This document shows, one piece after another, positions 1-9,477 of a stretch of DNA of 41,422 bases. Location of the stretch: positions 1 to 41,422 of the forward strand of contig JAURWS010000004.1 in assembly GCA_030654835.1 (NCBI GenBank). Reading direction: 5' to 3'. The stretch is from Gammaproteobacteria bacterium. GTDB lineage: Bacteria > Pseudomonadota > Gammaproteobacteria > Pseudomonadales > Pseudohongiellaceae. The position numbers and the translations under genes are program-made. Every line of letters starts with the position of its first letter. Position 1 is the stretch's first letter. The notes below the pieces were generated by a model. The model saw only the letters and a list, made by a program, of their open reading frames with translations, ran no database searches and was not told where the DNA came from.

Positions 1-8
1 CCCGTTCA

Positions 9-78
9 GGACACGCCCGTGAACCCATCCATGGATGGCGCGATCGAGCCCCCCATGGACGGGTTCACGGGCGTGTCC
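9..78. repeat. Dispersed palindromic element, copy 1
   Basis: An 18-bp perfect inverted repeat (9-26 with 61-78) extends inward by 7 more pairs after one mismatch (28-34 with 53-59). Read on the minus strand, the interior shares 23 identical bases with the element at 41140-41162. The single stem mismatch is A opposite C on the plus strand, which becomes a U-G wobble in a minus-strand transcript, the direction of the adjacent fliK. It lies about 80 bp downstream of the fliK stop. It has no T-run, so it is not a canonical intrinsic terminator. Its function is unknown; it belongs with the copies at the right end of the window. Confidence 0.75.
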
Positions 79-160
79 CGCATGAGCCGCCCCGCCCACC
101 GCGCTCGGCACCAACGCCACAGCAGGCGACAAATAACTGACGCCAGCGCGTCTCACATCA

Positions 161-2158
161 TCATGCGTAGTAGTCGACCAGGCCTTTCGGGACTTTCAGC
201 GACTGCATCGTCACCGGCCCGGCGTCGCCTTCATCGGCAAACATGCCACCATTGCCCTGCCCGCCCCGCCCCTCACCTTGCTGCTGCCGAGCCGCAGACT
301 GATCCGACACTTGCGCATCTGCCAGCTGCAGCCCTTGTTGACCCAGCATGTCCTGCAGCTGCGGGAAAGTCTGTTCCAACGCCTCCCTCACCTGCGCATG
401 CGCACTGGTGAACATCACATTCGCCTGATCCCCGCTGACGCTGATTCGCACAGTCATCGCGCCCAGCTCAGGCGGGTCCAGTTCGATCTGCGCGGAGCTG
501 ACCTTCTGCCCTGCCATCAGTGCCACACGCTTGGTGACGCTCTCCGCCCACTCGCTGTCACCGAAAGACTGCCCAAGCGGCTGGCCGAAGGATGATGCCT
601 GCATGCCCTGAGTAAAACTCAAGGTGCCTGCCGCTCCCCTGCTTCCCGAAGCAGCTACGCCTGTGGCGATGGAGTCCATACGCCAGGCCTGTTGCGACTC
701 AGGCCCGGGCGCACTGGTATTGAATGCGCTGGTGCCACGATCAGTGGCCTGCGGTGTCGTGGAGGTGGCAGCGGATTGTGGAGCAGTCTGCAAGCTGGAT
801 TGCGAGCCGGCCGAAGTGAGCCCGGCCTCCGCTCCGCTGCCCGCCTGCCGTAGCGCTTCGGCAAACTGCTGGAGCTGGCTGGCCGCCGACGTGTAATTGA
901 CGGAAAACTCGTGACGTCCTGCCTGTGCAAGGCCTTGCCCTGAACCCTGAACCAGACCGCTGGCGGGATCGAGCGTCGAGATGCCACGCCAGGCGCGCGC
1001 GCGCTCTGCTGCATCCGGCTGCCAGGCGCTCTCGGCAACCTGTCCCTGTGCGTTCGCTGTCTCCGTGACAGCTTGAGCGGTCGCCGCTGCCTCGCTGGCA
1101 ATCGCCTCGGGCAGCACAGCGCTGGCGGCTGTCACTTCGGTACCGGCAGCCTCAACAAGAGTGGTGGAAACCTTGTCCGAGGATATCTCAAACCGGGCAG
1201 CAGGCTGATCCGGAGAGTCCAGAAAGCCAGGCTGAGCAGGCGTTGGCAATGCATCAACGCCGGAACCTGCAGTAGCTGACGGCGCTGGCGGGATGACTCC
1301 GGTCGCGCCCTCCGGCAAGGCTGGCTGTGTGCCCGGTTGTGGCGTTGAGTGAGTGACCGCGCTGGTCCGCCCCCCTGTCAACCCAGTAGTGAGTTCCTTC
1401 TGAGCGCTACCCATAATCTCCTGCAGACCGCCCGGCACCACGGCGCCGTCTGCTGCTGGTTGCGTCTGCGGCAGGCCATTGGGGGACGTCGCGTCGTTGG
1501 CGGCAAGCATTGATGCTGCGGCGGGAGCGGCGAAGAGCGAGGCGACGGGTTGTGCTGAAGAGGTCTGCAGAGGCGCGCCAGCCAGGGGCTGATCGGCGAA
1601 CAGACTGGAGGCCGGCCCGTCTGGACGGAGGAGTGTAGGCAGCGACTGTGACGATGCCAGCAAGGAGGTTGGCGCAGCCCCCGGCAACCCTGCTGCAGTC
1701 AGCCCGGAAGCCGCCTGCTCTTCGAGTGGCGTGACCGAAGTGGCCAACACAGAGGCCTGCGTCGCGGCACCGGCAGCAACGGTTTCAGGAATTGCCGTGC
1801 CAGCAGCAGGCGGCAAGGTCTGACCTTCGAGCGGCAGAGGATTTCCTCCGAACAAGCCCAGTACATTGAAGGCTGGCTCTTGTGCGGGAGCGGCCTGCGA
1901 CTCCGTCGCCTTGGCATTGGCGGGTGGCTGCTCGCCGGTTTGTTCCCTCTTGCCCTCATCCAGCAGCTTTTCAAAGCGCGTTTTTTCGGCCTTTACCGGA
2001 ATCTGCTCGTTCGCGCTTTTCGCCACGGGCGACGCGGGCTCTAGGGTTTCTGGCGTTTCTGGAAGGCGCTTGTCGCTCTGCAGCGAGGGCGTTTTCGAGG
2101 AGGCCGAACGCGATGTCGGCGCGGTATTCAAGGATAGAAGTGTACTGAGTTGGGCCAT
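161..2158 (-). CDS. fliK: Flagellar hook-length control protein FliK
   Basis: FliK is the secreted molecular ruler that sets hook length and triggers the export-specificity switch through FlhB. The recognisable part is the C-terminal hook-length domain, roughly residues 540-640, with the signature stretch around ELDPPELGAM followed by V-R-I-S-V and a helix containing L-E-Q-T-F-P-Q-L. The preceding ~500 residues are low-complexity Ala/Ser/Gln/Pro-rich, as expected for a ruler. At 665 residues it is longer than enterobacterial FliK (about 400), but long forms are common in Pseudomonas-like bacteria. A sigma-54-type promoter lies about 60 bp upstream (2220-2235), so it is probably its own transcription unit rather than a continuation of fliJ-terC. 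The family call is sure; the low-complexity half cannot be aligned by eye. Confidence 0.93.
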   Translation of the reverse strand: MAQLSTLLSLNTAPTSRSASSKTPSLQSDKRLPETPETLEPASPVAKSANEQIPVKAEKTRFEKLLDEGKREQTGEQPPANAKATESQAAPAQEPAFNVLGLFGGNPLPLEGQTLPPAAGTAIPETVAAGAATQASVLATSVTPLEEQAASGLTAAGLPGAAPTSLLASSQSLPTLLRPDGPASSLFADQPLAGAPLQTSSAQPVASLFAAPAAASMLAANDATSPNGLPQTQPAADGAVVPGGLQEIMGSAQKELTTGLTGGRTSAVTHSTPQPGTQPALPEGATGVIPPAPSATAGSGVDALPTPAQPGFLDSPDQPAARFEISSDKVSTTLVEAAGTEVTAASAVLPEAIASEAAATAQAVTETANAQGQVAESAWQPDAAERARAWRGISTLDPASGLVQGSGQGLAQAGRHEFSVNYTSAASQLQQFAEALRQAGSGAEAGLTSAGSQSSLQTAPQSAATSTTPQATDRGTSAFNTSAPGPESQQAWRMDSIATGVAASGSRGAAGTLSFTQGMQASSFGQPLGQSFGDSEWAESVTKRVALMAGQKVSSAQIELDPPELGAMTVRISVSGDQANVMFTSAHAQVREALEQTFPQLQDMLGQQGLQLADAQVSDQSAARQQQGEGRGGQGNGGMFADEGDAGPVTMQSLKVPKGLVDYYA

Positions 2159-2194
2159 GCTGTTTCCTCCGCCGCCTGACCTCGGGAGCGGGTG

Positions 2195-2235
2195 CAGGCA
2201 TGATTCTTACCATGCCTGGAGCAATAAGCCTGCCA
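2195..2235 (-). promoter_or_regulatory. Sigma-54 promoter and hairpin upstream of fliK
   Basis: On the minus strand, 2235-2220 reads TGGCAGGCTTATTGCT. This matches the -24/-12 consensus TGGCACG-N4-TTGCW at all positions but one (G for C at the sixth base), with correct GG-to-GC spacing. Directly downstream an 8-bp perfect inverted repeat (2195-2202 with 2211-2218, AGGCATG core) sits between promoter and start codon. It could be an activator site or an untranslated-leader hairpin. Sigma-54 control of fliK fits the FleQ/FleR hierarchy of polar flagellates. Confidence 0.65.
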
Positions 2236-2283
2236 ATCTGTCCTGTGTCAGCAACGAGGGGTTGCGGAGGTGAGCAGTGCTCA

Positions 2284-3129
2284 TCAAGTAGATGGCTTCT
2301 CGTTACTGCCACTGGCCTCATCGGAGGTCACAGCGGCCTCCAGCTCCTGCGCCTGGGCCAGTAATTCCCTGCGTTTTTCGCGTTTGTCGTGGCGCTTGCG
2401 CACCCCCTCGCGGTGGAACATGTTGAGAATTTCGATACCCGCCGAGAACGCCATCGACGCGTAGATGTAGCCCTTGGGCACATGCACCCCGAAGCCTTCG
2501 GCGATCAGCGTGGTGCCGATCAACAACAGAAAGCCCAGCGCCAGCATGACGATGGTGGGGTTGCGGGCGATGAAATCAGCCAGCGGATCGGCGGCAAACA
2601 TCATCACACCAACGGCCACCAGTACGGCGATGATCATGATCGGCAGATGCTCGGTCATGCCCACTGCCGTCACGATGCTATCGATGGAGAACACCAGATC
2701 CAGCACCAGAATCTGGAACACCGCCGCCACGCCACCGGCAACCACGTTGACCTTCAGCTTGGCTTCTTCGTCGATGGGGTCGGGGTCGACGCTGTGATGA
2801 ATTTCGTGGGTGGCCTTCCACACAAGGAACAGGCCACCGGCGATGAGAATGATGTCCCGCCAGGACATCGGTTCATCAAAAATGTCGAAGAGAGGTTCGG
2901 TCAGCTGGACGACATGAGCGACTGTACCCAACAGCAGCAGACGCATGACCAGCGCGGCAGAAATGCCGATACGGCGGGTTCTGCGGCGTGAATGTTCGGG
3001 GAGTTTATTGGTCAGGATGGAGATGAAAATCAGGTTGTCGATGCCCAGTACAACCTCCATGGCGATCAGCGTGGCGAGTGCAATCCAGGCTGTAGGACTC
3101 AGGGCAAGCGAAAGCAGGTATTCCAACAT
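2284..3129 (-). CDS. TerC/YgdQ-family integral membrane protein
   Basis: A multi-pass inner-membrane protein of the TerC superfamily, 281 residues. The family signature is present: the first helix contains the acidic E-V-V-L-G-I-D-N motif near residues 25-32, and a second half-repeat has D-L-V-F-S-I-D-S-I near residues 144-152. At least seven hydrophobic segments alternate with short loops, and the C-terminus is a charged cytoplasmic tail ([10 protein letters not shown]). Family members have been linked to tellurite resistance and, more recently, to manganese export and metal loading at the membrane; the substrate here cannot be read from sequence. It sits between fliJ (113 bp upstream) and fliK on the same strand, an unexpected guest in a flagellar cluster. 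There is no sign of recent transfer: its composition matches its neighbours. Confidence 0.88.
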   Translation of the reverse strand: MLEYLLSLALSPTAWIALATLIAMEVVLGIDNLIFISILTNKLPEHSRRRTRRIGISAALVMRLLLLGTVAHVVQLTEPLFDIFDEPMSWRDIILIAGGLFLVWKATHEIHHSVDPDPIDEEAKLKVNVVAGGVAAVFQILVLDLVFSIDSIVTAVGMTEHLPIMIIAVLVAVGVMMFAADPLADFIARNPTIVMLALGFLLLIGTTLIAEGFGVHVPKGYIYASMAFSAGIEILNMFHREGVRKRHDKREKRRELLAQAQELEAAVTSDEASGSNEKPST

Positions 3130-3242
3130 GACAAGTGTATCTCGGTAACAATAATCGGGGTGTGGAGTAACAACGCGCGCCCAGAGTAGTGAAGCCCGGC
3201 CGGGTTTTCAATCAGAAATTTGCGTCTGCATTGCAACGGAGG

Positions 3243-3689
3243 CTACTTCCAGGGGGCATTACCCCGCCAACGGCCTGCAAATTCGTCCTGTTCTTTCTGT
3301 GCGAGCCGCTCCTGTGCGGCGCTTTCTTCCGTAAGCAGACGGGCATGCAACTTTTCCAGACCCTTGTGGCGGGCGTCCAGCCGCTGCCAATGACGGCGGA
3401 CCTGATCGACCTGGCGAATCACCGTCGCCACCTGCTGCTTCTGCTGCTCGATGGCGCGCTCGACGTTCTGGCTGAAGCTGACGAACACACGGAATTGCTG
3501 GGCGCTCACACCCTGTTGCCCCTGAGTCTGCAACGAAGTGCGATATTCCACCAGATATTCTTCCAGTTGTTCCAATTGCTTTTGATCGGCGTGCTGCCGT
3601 TGCTGGATATAGGCGAGCGCCCTGGCGCTCTCTTCGGCCTTGCGCTGCGCCAGCGTGACCACCACGGCCAGCCGCTGGGAGCGTTTCAC
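3243..3689 (-). CDS. fliJ: Flagellar export chaperone/stalk FliJ
   Basis: FliJ is the coiled-coil stalk that docks into the FliI ATPase ring and contacts FlhA. The 148-residue product is almost entirely helical, rich in Gln, Glu, Arg and Lys, with heptad-like hydrophobic spacing and no membrane segment. That length is typical for FliJ (about 147). The start is GTG at 3689. Its GTGA overlaps the fliI stop TGA, implying translational coupling, and gene order fliH-fliI-fliJ supports the name, since FliJ sequences diverge strongly. Confidence 0.9.
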   Translation of the reverse strand: MKRSQRLAVVVTLAQRKAEESARALAYIQQRQHADQKQLEQLEEYLVEYRTSLQTQGQQGVSAQQFRVFVSFSQNVERAIEQQKQQVATVIRQVDQVRRHWQRLDARHKGLEKLHARLLTEESAAQERLAQKEQDEFAGRWRGNAPWK

Positions 3690-5164
3690 GAATTAGCGCC
3701 TGTGGCCCCGGTGGGCCGTGTGGTGGGAGTGGACTGGCCGTGGCTCAGCGTGCGGGCCTGCATCTGGGTCACGTTGCCGGTGGCAGAAGTCGCGGCGCCT
3801 GGGCGGACGGCGGGAATGACGACCTTGCCCAGCTTCGCCAGCGCTTCCTCATAGGAGACTTTCTCCTTCAGGCCCTGTTGCATGAACTGCCGCAGGTGGG
3901 GAAACCGTTCGATGGCGAAGTCGATGTCCTTGTCCGAACCAGCCACATAAGCGCCGACGCTGATCAGGTCGCGGTTCTGCTGGTAACGCGAATAGATACG
4001 GCGGAACAGCTGCATCTTGGCGAAATGATCCTGAGTGACCACCGACGGCATGACTCGACTGATGGAGGCCTCGATGTCGATGGCGGGATAGTGCCCCTCT
4101 TCGGCGAGGCGCCGGGACAGCACGATATGCCCGTCGAGGATCGCGCGCGCCGAGTCCGCCACCGGGTCCTGCTGGTCGTCGCCCTCGGTCAATACGGTGT
4201 AGAACGCGGTGATAGAGCCCTGCCCTGCGGCGGCGTTGCCCGCCCGCTCCACCAGCGCTGGCAGCTTGGCAAACACCGAGGGCGGATAACCCTTGGTCGC
4301 CGGTGGCTCGCCGATGGCCAGTGCAATCTCGCGCTGCGCCATGGCATAGCGGGTCAGCGAATCCATCAGCATCAACACATCCTTGCCCTGATCGCGAAAG
4401 CCCTCGGCAATGCGTGTGGTCAGCACTGCCGCGCGCAGGCGCAGCAATGGCGAATCATCCGCTGGCGAGGCCACGACCACCGCTCTCGTGAGCCCTGCCT
4501 CGCCGAGAATCTCGTCGATGAACTCTTTCACCTCACGGCCCCGTTCGCCGATCAGGCCAACGACGATCACATCTGCGGTGGTGAACTGCGTCATCATGCC
4601 AAGCAGCACACTCTTGCCAACGCCGCTGCCTGCGAACAGACCCAGGCGCTGACCGCGCCCGACCGTCAGCAATGCGTTGATGGCGGCGATGCCGACATCC
4701 AGAGGTTTGCGAATGGGTTGCCGTTGCAGCGGATTGATGGTGGGTGTCGCCGTGGAAGTGCCCTCGGCCACCGTGTGCATGGGGACCGGACCACGGCCGT
4801 CCAGCGGCAGGCCGAGTCCATTGAGGACGCGGCCCAGCAGTTCGGGGCCAACGGTCAATTCCTGCCCGCCCTGAATGGGGATGACTTTGGCGCCGGGCTG
4901 CAGGCCATCGATACTGAACAGCGGCATCAGGTAGATGCGCGGCCCGTCGAAGCCCACCACTTCTGTCTCAATCTCGCGGCCACTGCCATCGGTGACGCAA
5001 CAGCGCCCGCCGAGCACGACGTTGCAGCCGACGGCCTCCAGCGTCAGTCCGACCACGCGGGTGAGGCGGCCTTCCACCAGTGGCGTCAGACGTGGCGCCT
5101 GGCGCGGTTGATAGTGACGTATGCGCTGTGCAAGACTCTGCCGCACGTGCCCGGATGCCGACAT
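3686..5164 (-). CDS. fliI: Flagellum-specific ATPase FliI
   Basis: ATPase of the flagellar type III export apparatus, paralogous to F1-ATPase beta. Walker A is GSGVGKS at residues 179-185, and a Walker B-like strand ending [11 protein letters not shown] follows around residue 265. The catalytic glutamate-containing segment ([10 protein letters not shown]) and the family motif [14 protein letters not shown] are intact. The protein is 492 residues against a usual 440-460. The excess is a low-complexity Thr/Ala/Gly/Ser C-terminal tail of about 45 residues after the last conserved helix, just before the overlap with fliJ. It starts one base after the fliH stop, so fliH-I-J form a tightly coupled unit. 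Confidence 0.97.
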   Translation of the reverse strand: MSASGHVRQSLAQRIRHYQPRQAPRLTPLVEGRLTRVVGLTLEAVGCNVVLGGRCCVTDGSGREIETEVVGFDGPRIYLMPLFSIDGLQPGAKVIPIQGGQELTVGPELLGRVLNGLGLPLDGRGPVPMHTVAEGTSTATPTINPLQRQPIRKPLDVGIAAINALLTVGRGQRLGLFAGSGVGKSVLLGMMTQFTTADVIVVGLIGERGREVKEFIDEILGEAGLTRAVVVASPADDSPLLRLRAAVLTTRIAEGFRDQGKDVLMLMDSLTRYAMAQREIALAIGEPPATKGYPPSVFAKLPALVERAGNAAAGQGSITAFYTVLTEGDDQQDPVADSARAILDGHIVLSRRLAEEGHYPAIDIEASISRVMPSVVTQDHFAKMQLFRRIYSRYQQNRDLISVGAYVAGSDKDIDFAIERFPHLRQFMQQGLKEKVSYEEALAKLGKVVIPAVRPGAATSATGNVTQMQARTLSHGQSTPTTRPTGATGANS

Positions 5165-5165
5165 A

Positions 5166-6110
5166 TCAGTCCTCCCTCATCTCAACGAGCAATTCGGGCG
5201 GCACGACGCCGGCGCGCAATGACTCCATGGCATCGATCAGCCCCGGCTCGCCCGCAGACTCGGGGTCTTCGTCGTTGTCCGCGACATCCTGCAGGCGCGG
5301 CACCAGCGGCTCCGGAGCGACCTCGATAGGCTCGACCTCCAGCAGCGCGGGTTTGCCGGTCAATTGCTTGTCCAGCACCTGCGCGAGCATGGCCTTGAAG
5401 CGGCTCTCCACGGTGAAGTCCACCAGACTCTGTTCAGTTTCGATACGGCAGCCGCCAGCGGTGACGCTCGCATCGGGCAGCGCGCGCCAATTGTCGCCAT
5501 TGCGCGCACGGGCTTCTTCGAGCAGAGCGACATCAGCAGGATTGACGAACACCCGCACATTGTCGCGGCTCGGTGGCAGCGCCAGCAGCGCCTCGCGCAC
5601 CACCTGCAGGATGTGCGTGGAATTGATCTCCAGCTCGCGCCCGATCACGGCACTCGCCACGCCGGTGACGAGATTGAGCAACGCCTGCTCCAGTTTGTAG
5701 TCCTCTTCGTTGAGGGCATGAAAAATATGCAGCATCAGCTCATCGAGCTGGGCCAGCTTGGCGTCAATCTGTTGCTGGGCGCGCTTCAGGCCTTGCTGCT
5801 CACCCTGCGCGATGCCGTCTTTCTGACCCTGCTCGAAACCGCTCTTGCGCCCCTCGGCATTGCCTTCCTGACGCCCTTTCAGCAGACCTTCCTGATAACC
5901 CTCGTCGACACGCTCGTCGCGGGACTTTTCGGAAGCCTGACCCGGAGCTGCCGCGCCGCGTGCGTCACGGCGAGCGCTTTCCTCGCGGGTATGGGCCTGA
6001 ACCAGATGCCCGGCCTTGTCGATGACTGGCGGCATCCAGTTCTCGACGGGGACAGTCGCCAGATCCTTGAGTGGCACGCGGCCAACGCCGTCGAAGAGGT
6101 GTCTTTCCAT
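5166..6110 (-). CDS. fliH: Flagellar assembly protein FliH
   Basis: FliH binds and restrains FliI and tethers it to the C-ring. The central part (about residues 65-120) is a Gly-rich coiled coil with G-x-x-x-G repeats ([18 protein letters not shown]), the hallmark of FliH. The C-terminal half carries the V-type ATPase subunit E-like fold with the conserved VREALLALP and [10 protein letters not shown] segments. At 314 residues it is longer than the enterobacterial protein (about 235), with an acidic C-terminal extension of about 60 residues. It lies between fliG and fliI, and its stop is adjacent to the fliI start. Confidence 0.93.
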   Translation of the reverse strand: MERHLFDGVGRVPLKDLATVPVENWMPPVIDKAGHLVQAHTREESARRDARGAAAPGQASEKSRDERVDEGYQEGLLKGRQEGNAEGRKSGFEQGQKDGIAQGEQQGLKRAQQQIDAKLAQLDELMLHIFHALNEEDYKLEQALLNLVTGVASAVIGRELEINSTHILQVVREALLALPPSRDNVRVFVNPADVALLEEARARNGDNWRALPDASVTAGGCRIETEQSLVDFTVESRFKAMLAQVLDKQLTGKPALLEVEPIEVAPEPLVPRLQDVADNDEDPESAGEPGLIDAMESLRAGVVPPELLVEMRED

Positions 6111-6145
6111 TTTTTTGTCCTGTGTTCGGTTGTGGTTCGGGGAGT

Positions 6146-6189
6146 TTATCGCGGGCGGGCCTTTATGCCCTTTGGGTACGCTCCCACAA
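6146..6189. repeat. Decayed REP element between fliG and fliH
   Basis: The 84-bp gap between fliG and fliH carries the two ends of the REP family seen elsewhere in this window: TTATCGCGGGC on the left and CGCTCCCACA on the right. The middle has diverged and the arms no longer pair well. It is the only gap of any size between successive genes from fliG to fliJ. Confidence 0.6.
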
Positions 6190-6194
6190 AGGGG

Positions 6195-7232
6195 TTAGAT
6201 CATGGCTTCGCCGCCACCGGCCAGCTGGATCTCGCCGGCATCGGCCATGCGTCTGGCGATGCCGAGAATCTCTTTCTGCGCCGTTTCGACTTCGCTGATG
6301 CGCACCGGCCCCTTCGCTTCCAGATCGTCACGCAACAGCTCGGCGGCGCGCTTGGACATGTTGGCGAAAATCTTCTCCTTGAGGAATTCGTCGGCACCTT
6401 TGAGGGCCAGAATGAGCACCTCGGAGGAGACTTCACGCAACAGCGCCTGAATGCCGCGATCGTCCACCTCACGCAGGTTATCGAACACAAACATAAGATC
6501 CTGAATGCGCTGACCCAACTCCTCGTCGACGCTCTTGATGGCTTCCATCAACTCGGCCTCAATGCTGCCTTCAAGGTTGTTCATGATCTCGGCGGCGGTC
6601 TTGGTGCCACCGATGCTGGTAGAAGGGTTGGAGCCCTTGCCGGAGAACTGCTTTTCGAGAATGGAATTGAGCTCCTTCAACGCGTCGGGCTGCACACTCT
6701 CCAGCGAGGCGACGCGCATCAGAATCTCCAGACGCACTTTGTCGGGAAACTGGGCCAGGATGTTCGCGGACTGGTCCGCTTCGAGATAGCTCAGCACGAC
6801 GGCCTGAATCTGCGGATGCTCGTGGCGAATGACGTCGGCCACCGAGCGCGGGTCCATCCACTTCAGGCTGTTGATGCCGCTGCTGGAGCCACCGAGCAGG
6901 ATACGATCGAGCAGGCCGCGCGCGCGGTCTTCACCCAGCGCTTCCACCAGCATGTTCTTGATATAGGTCTCGGCGCCCACGCCAAGGCCGGATTGCGAAC
7001 CACACTCGGTGAGAAACTGGGTCAGCACGTTGCCGACACTGTCCTGACTCACGGAGCGCAGCGCCGACATGGCAGTGCCCACCTTCTGCACTTCCTTCGG
7101 CCCCATCTGCTTGAGGACCTCGGCGGCATCTTTTTCGCCCATGCTCATCAACAGGATGGCGGCACGATCGACAGAGGTCACGTTCTTGACAACCCCTTGG
7201 GCACGGGAAGGAAAATTATCTTCAGGCATCAT
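6195..7232 (-). CDS. fliG: Flagellar motor switch protein FliG
   Basis: FliG is the C-ring protein that binds FliF through its N-domain, FliM through its middle domain (EHPQ motif) and the stator through charged residues in its C-domain. All three armadillo-like domains are visible: the N-domain (AAILLMSMGEKDAAEVL), the middle domain with H-E-H-P-Q at about residues 133-137, and the C-terminal domain with the R/E/D torque helix (REVDDRGIQALLREV, then LKGADEFLKEKI). The length of 345 residues is close to the usual 331-340. The start (ATG 7232 or 7229) overlaps the end of fliF by 8-11 bp, a classic arrangement. Confidence 0.97.
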   Translation of the reverse strand: MMPEDNFPSRAQGVVKNVTSVDRAAILLMSMGEKDAAEVLKQMGPKEVQKVGTAMSALRSVSQDSVGNVLTQFLTECGSQSGLGVGAETYIKNMLVEALGEDRARGLLDRILLGGSSSGINSLKWMDPRSVADVIRHEHPQIQAVVLSYLEADQSANILAQFPDKVRLEILMRVASLESVQPDALKELNSILEKQFSGKGSNPSTSIGGTKTAAEIMNNLEGSIEAELMEAIKSVDEELGQRIQDLMFVFDNLREVDDRGIQALLREVSSEVLILALKGADEFLKEKIFANMSKRAAELLRDDLEAKGPVRISEVETAQKEILGIARRMADAGEIQLAGGGEAMI

Positions 7233-8964
7233 CGTTTATCCATTGTTTGACTACTTGAGCAACACGCCCCGGATCCTGGGCCACCAGACCCTTGATGGCG
7301 TTGAGCTGACGCTCATAACCGTCGTCGGGACTGGGCAGCAATATGTCGTCGCCGCCAGACAGCGTCACCTTGTCATTGGCGACAGGCTTGCCATCGATGT
7401 CCAGGTCAGCGAATTCCCCACCGCCTGCGACCCGGGCCATGTCCTTGCTCTGGCTGCCCAGCGCCGCGAGATTGCGCAGCACCGGCCGCAGCACGCTGAA
7501 CACCAGCACGAACACCAGCAGGAGGCCTCCCACCTGTTTGACTGTGCTGAGCAGCCAGTCCTGCTGCCAGAAGGGTTCGGCACCGATTTCTTCGATCACC
7601 AGCGGTGCGAAGCGATTGTTGATGACGGTGACGCTGTCGCCACGCTCAGCGCTGTAACCGACGACGTCGCGCACTACGGCGGTGATGCGCTCCAGCTCTT
7701 CCGGCGTCCACGCTTCGGTAGCAGGCTCGCCCGCCGCTGCGGCCAGTGCGGGGCGATCATCCAGCATCACGGCCACGCTGAGGCGGCGCACGGAGACGGG
7801 GTCGTAGTTGGTGTAACTGATGGTGCGGTCCAATTCGTAATTACGGGTAGCCTGCTCACGGGTGTTGCCTGCGCCTGCTGCAGAGGCCGGATCGAGCAGT
7901 GCGCCATCCGCCAGCAAGGGGTCCTGCACCTGCCCGTCTACTGGTGGCTGATTGCTCAGTGCACCGGGAATACCGCCGTTGACTTCGGCACCGTCGCGAC
8001 GCTCCTGCAGCGACTGTTCGCTGCGCAGGATGCCATCGGGGTTGTAAGTCTCGGCCGCCTGTTCGGTGCGGGTAAAGTCGATGTCGGCGCTGATCTCGGC
8101 AGTGAAGCGCCCGGCGCCCACCAGTGGCTGCAGCATGCGGCTGACGCGCTCCACCAGCGCATCCTCATAGCGGCGCGCGTAGTCGAACTGCTCACCGGCG
8201 ATGACCAGATCACTCTTGTCGTCCTTGCGCGAAAGCAAGTTGCCGCGCTGATCGACGATGGTGACGTTTTCCGGGGTCAGCTCCGGCACGCTGGAGGCAA
8301 CCAGATTGGCGATGGCGTCGACCTGCGTGTCGCTGAAATCACTGCCACTCATCAGGGTGAGAAATACCGACGCGGTTGGCTTGCGGCTGCTGCGCACGAA
8401 GACCGAACGCTCCGGCGTCGCCAGATGCACGCGCGCGGCCTGCACATTGCGGAAACCCATGATCGTGCGCTGCAGTTCGCCCTCCTGACTGCGCTTGTAG
8501 CGATTGGCTTCCATGAACTGACTGGTGCCCAGACCCTGTTCGAGATCGAGGGCCTCATAGCCATAACCTGCCTCACGGGTAATGCCCGCTGCCGCCACCT
8601 GCAGACGCAGAGTAGAGACCTGGGCGGCCGGCACGAGAATGACACCGGTGGCGGGATCGACGCGATATTCGGTGCTGCCAGTCTCCAGAACTTCGACCAG
8701 CTGATTCATGTCATAGCCATTCATGTCGGCATACAGCGGCTGGTACTCTTCGCCGCGCGACCATAGAACGACAGCGAACCCGAGCGCGACACTGGCGGCG
8801 AGCCCCACCATCAGCCCGAACTGGCGAACCAGATCCAGACGCATGAAGCCGGTGAGAAATTCGCTGCTCATACTGTCGGTGATACGCCGACCACTCATTC
8901 CGGATCGGGCGCCCTCGCCTGCTCCCGAGGATCTTGCCGCTGCGTCGCCTGTCGTCGTTGCCAT
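7222..8964 (-). CDS. fliF: Flagellar MS-ring protein FliF
   Basis: FliF forms the MS ring in the inner membrane. Residues 1-40 are cytoplasmic, the first membrane helix is near 45-67, and the large periplasmic region includes the YscJ-like ring-building motifs with the conserved GITREAGYGYE and SQFMEANRYKRSQEGEL segments. A second membrane helix lies near 450-475. The C-terminal cytoplasmic tail ends in the acidic helix that recruits FliG (DPGRVAQVVKQWINDD). The length of 580 residues is normal. An Ala/Gly/Arg-rich N-terminal extension precedes the conserved region, so a start some 20-30 residues downstream is also possible. Confidence 0.96.
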   Translation of the reverse strand: MATTTGDAAARSSGAGEGARSGMSGRRITDSMSSEFLTGFMRLDLVRQFGLMVGLAASVALGFAVVLWSRGEEYQPLYADMNGYDMNQLVEVLETGSTEYRVDPATGVILVPAAQVSTLRLQVAAAGITREAGYGYEALDLEQGLGTSQFMEANRYKRSQEGELQRTIMGFRNVQAARVHLATPERSVFVRSSRKPTASVFLTLMSGSDFSDTQVDAIANLVASSVPELTPENVTIVDQRGNLLSRKDDKSDLVIAGEQFDYARRYEDALVERVSRMLQPLVGAGRFTAEISADIDFTRTEQAAETYNPDGILRSEQSLQERRDGAEVNGGIPGALSNQPPVDGQVQDPLLADGALLDPASAAGAGNTREQATRNYELDRTISYTNYDPVSVRRLSVAVMLDDRPALAAAAGEPATEAWTPEELERITAVVRDVVGYSAERGDSVTVINNRFAPLVIEEIGAEPFWQQDWLLSTVKQVGGLLLVFVLVFSVLRPVLRNLAALGSQSKDMARVAGGGEFADLDIDGKPVANDKVTLSGGDDILLPSPDDGYERQLNAIKGLVAQDPGRVAQVVKQWINDDA

Positions 8965-9029
8965 GATGTGTTCTTCTTGCTTCAGGTGTTGATGGTTTTA
9001 ATAGCGTTATTAGTTCTTGATGAGCCTGA

Positions 9030-9431
9030 TTACAGCGGCATGTTCATGATGTCCTGATAAGCGCTGACCAGACGATTGCGCACCTGCGTCATGGCTTCGA
9101 AAGACACCGACGCCTTCTGCATCTGAATCATCACCTGCGTGATGTCGACATTGCGATCACCCAGTTCGTAAGCCGTCTGCAATTCGCTGGAGCGGGTCTG
9201 CGTCTCGTTGACCGAATCCACCGCCTGCTTGAGCAGATCGGAGAAGCTGCTGCGCTCGCTTGCGCCACCCGCACTGACCATGTCCGAGCGCTGCGCCGCA
9301 TCGAGAACGCTGGCGAAGTTGACCTGGCCCGGTGCCAGGTCCTGCGCAGATGGCCCCTGAATCTGGCCGCGCATCTCGCGCATCTGCATGAGCACGCGGT
9401 TGATGTCGACGCGGTTGGTGGGTTCACTCAT
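9030..9431 (-). CDS. fliE: Flagellar hook-basal body protein FliE
   Basis: FliE links the MS ring to the proximal rod and is the first rod protein exported. The C-terminal half matches the family: F-S-D-L-L-K-Q-A-V-D-S-V-N followed by the ELGDRNVDITQVMIQMQKAS region and final VRNRLVSAYQDIMNMP. At 133 residues it is about 25-30 longer than typical, because of an N-terminal extension (residues 1-30) that does not look conserved. AGGAG lies about 10 bp upstream of the ATG, favouring this start. It opens the fliEFGHIJ run, 46 bp after fleR. Confidence 0.94.
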   Translation of the reverse strand: MSEPTNRVDINRVLMQMREMRGQIQGPSAQDLAPGQVNFASVLDAAQRSDMVSAGGASERSSFSDLLKQAVDSVNETQTRSSELQTAYELGDRNVDITQVMIQMQKASVSFEAMTQVRNRLVSAYQDIMNMPL

Positions 9432-9477
9432 TTTCGATCAGCTCCTTTTTTCCTTTTGTTCTGCAATCAGTGGGCAC

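Noticed and set aside
3192-3206. GC palindrome followed by TTTT between terC and fliJ.
   Set aside because: The palindrome has no loop and the T-run is only four, on the strand opposite to transcription.
3740-8766. Very long open frames on the plus strand opposite fliI, fliH, fliG and fliF (up to about 628 codons).
   Set aside because: They are antisense to well-conserved flagellar genes, have no recognisable domains, and arise from GC-rich third-codon bias.
9462-9477. Possible sigma-54 promoter for fliE (GTGCCCACTGATTGCA on the minus strand).
   Set aside because: The -12 TTGCA is good, but the invariant -24 GG is absent; too weak to list as a feature.
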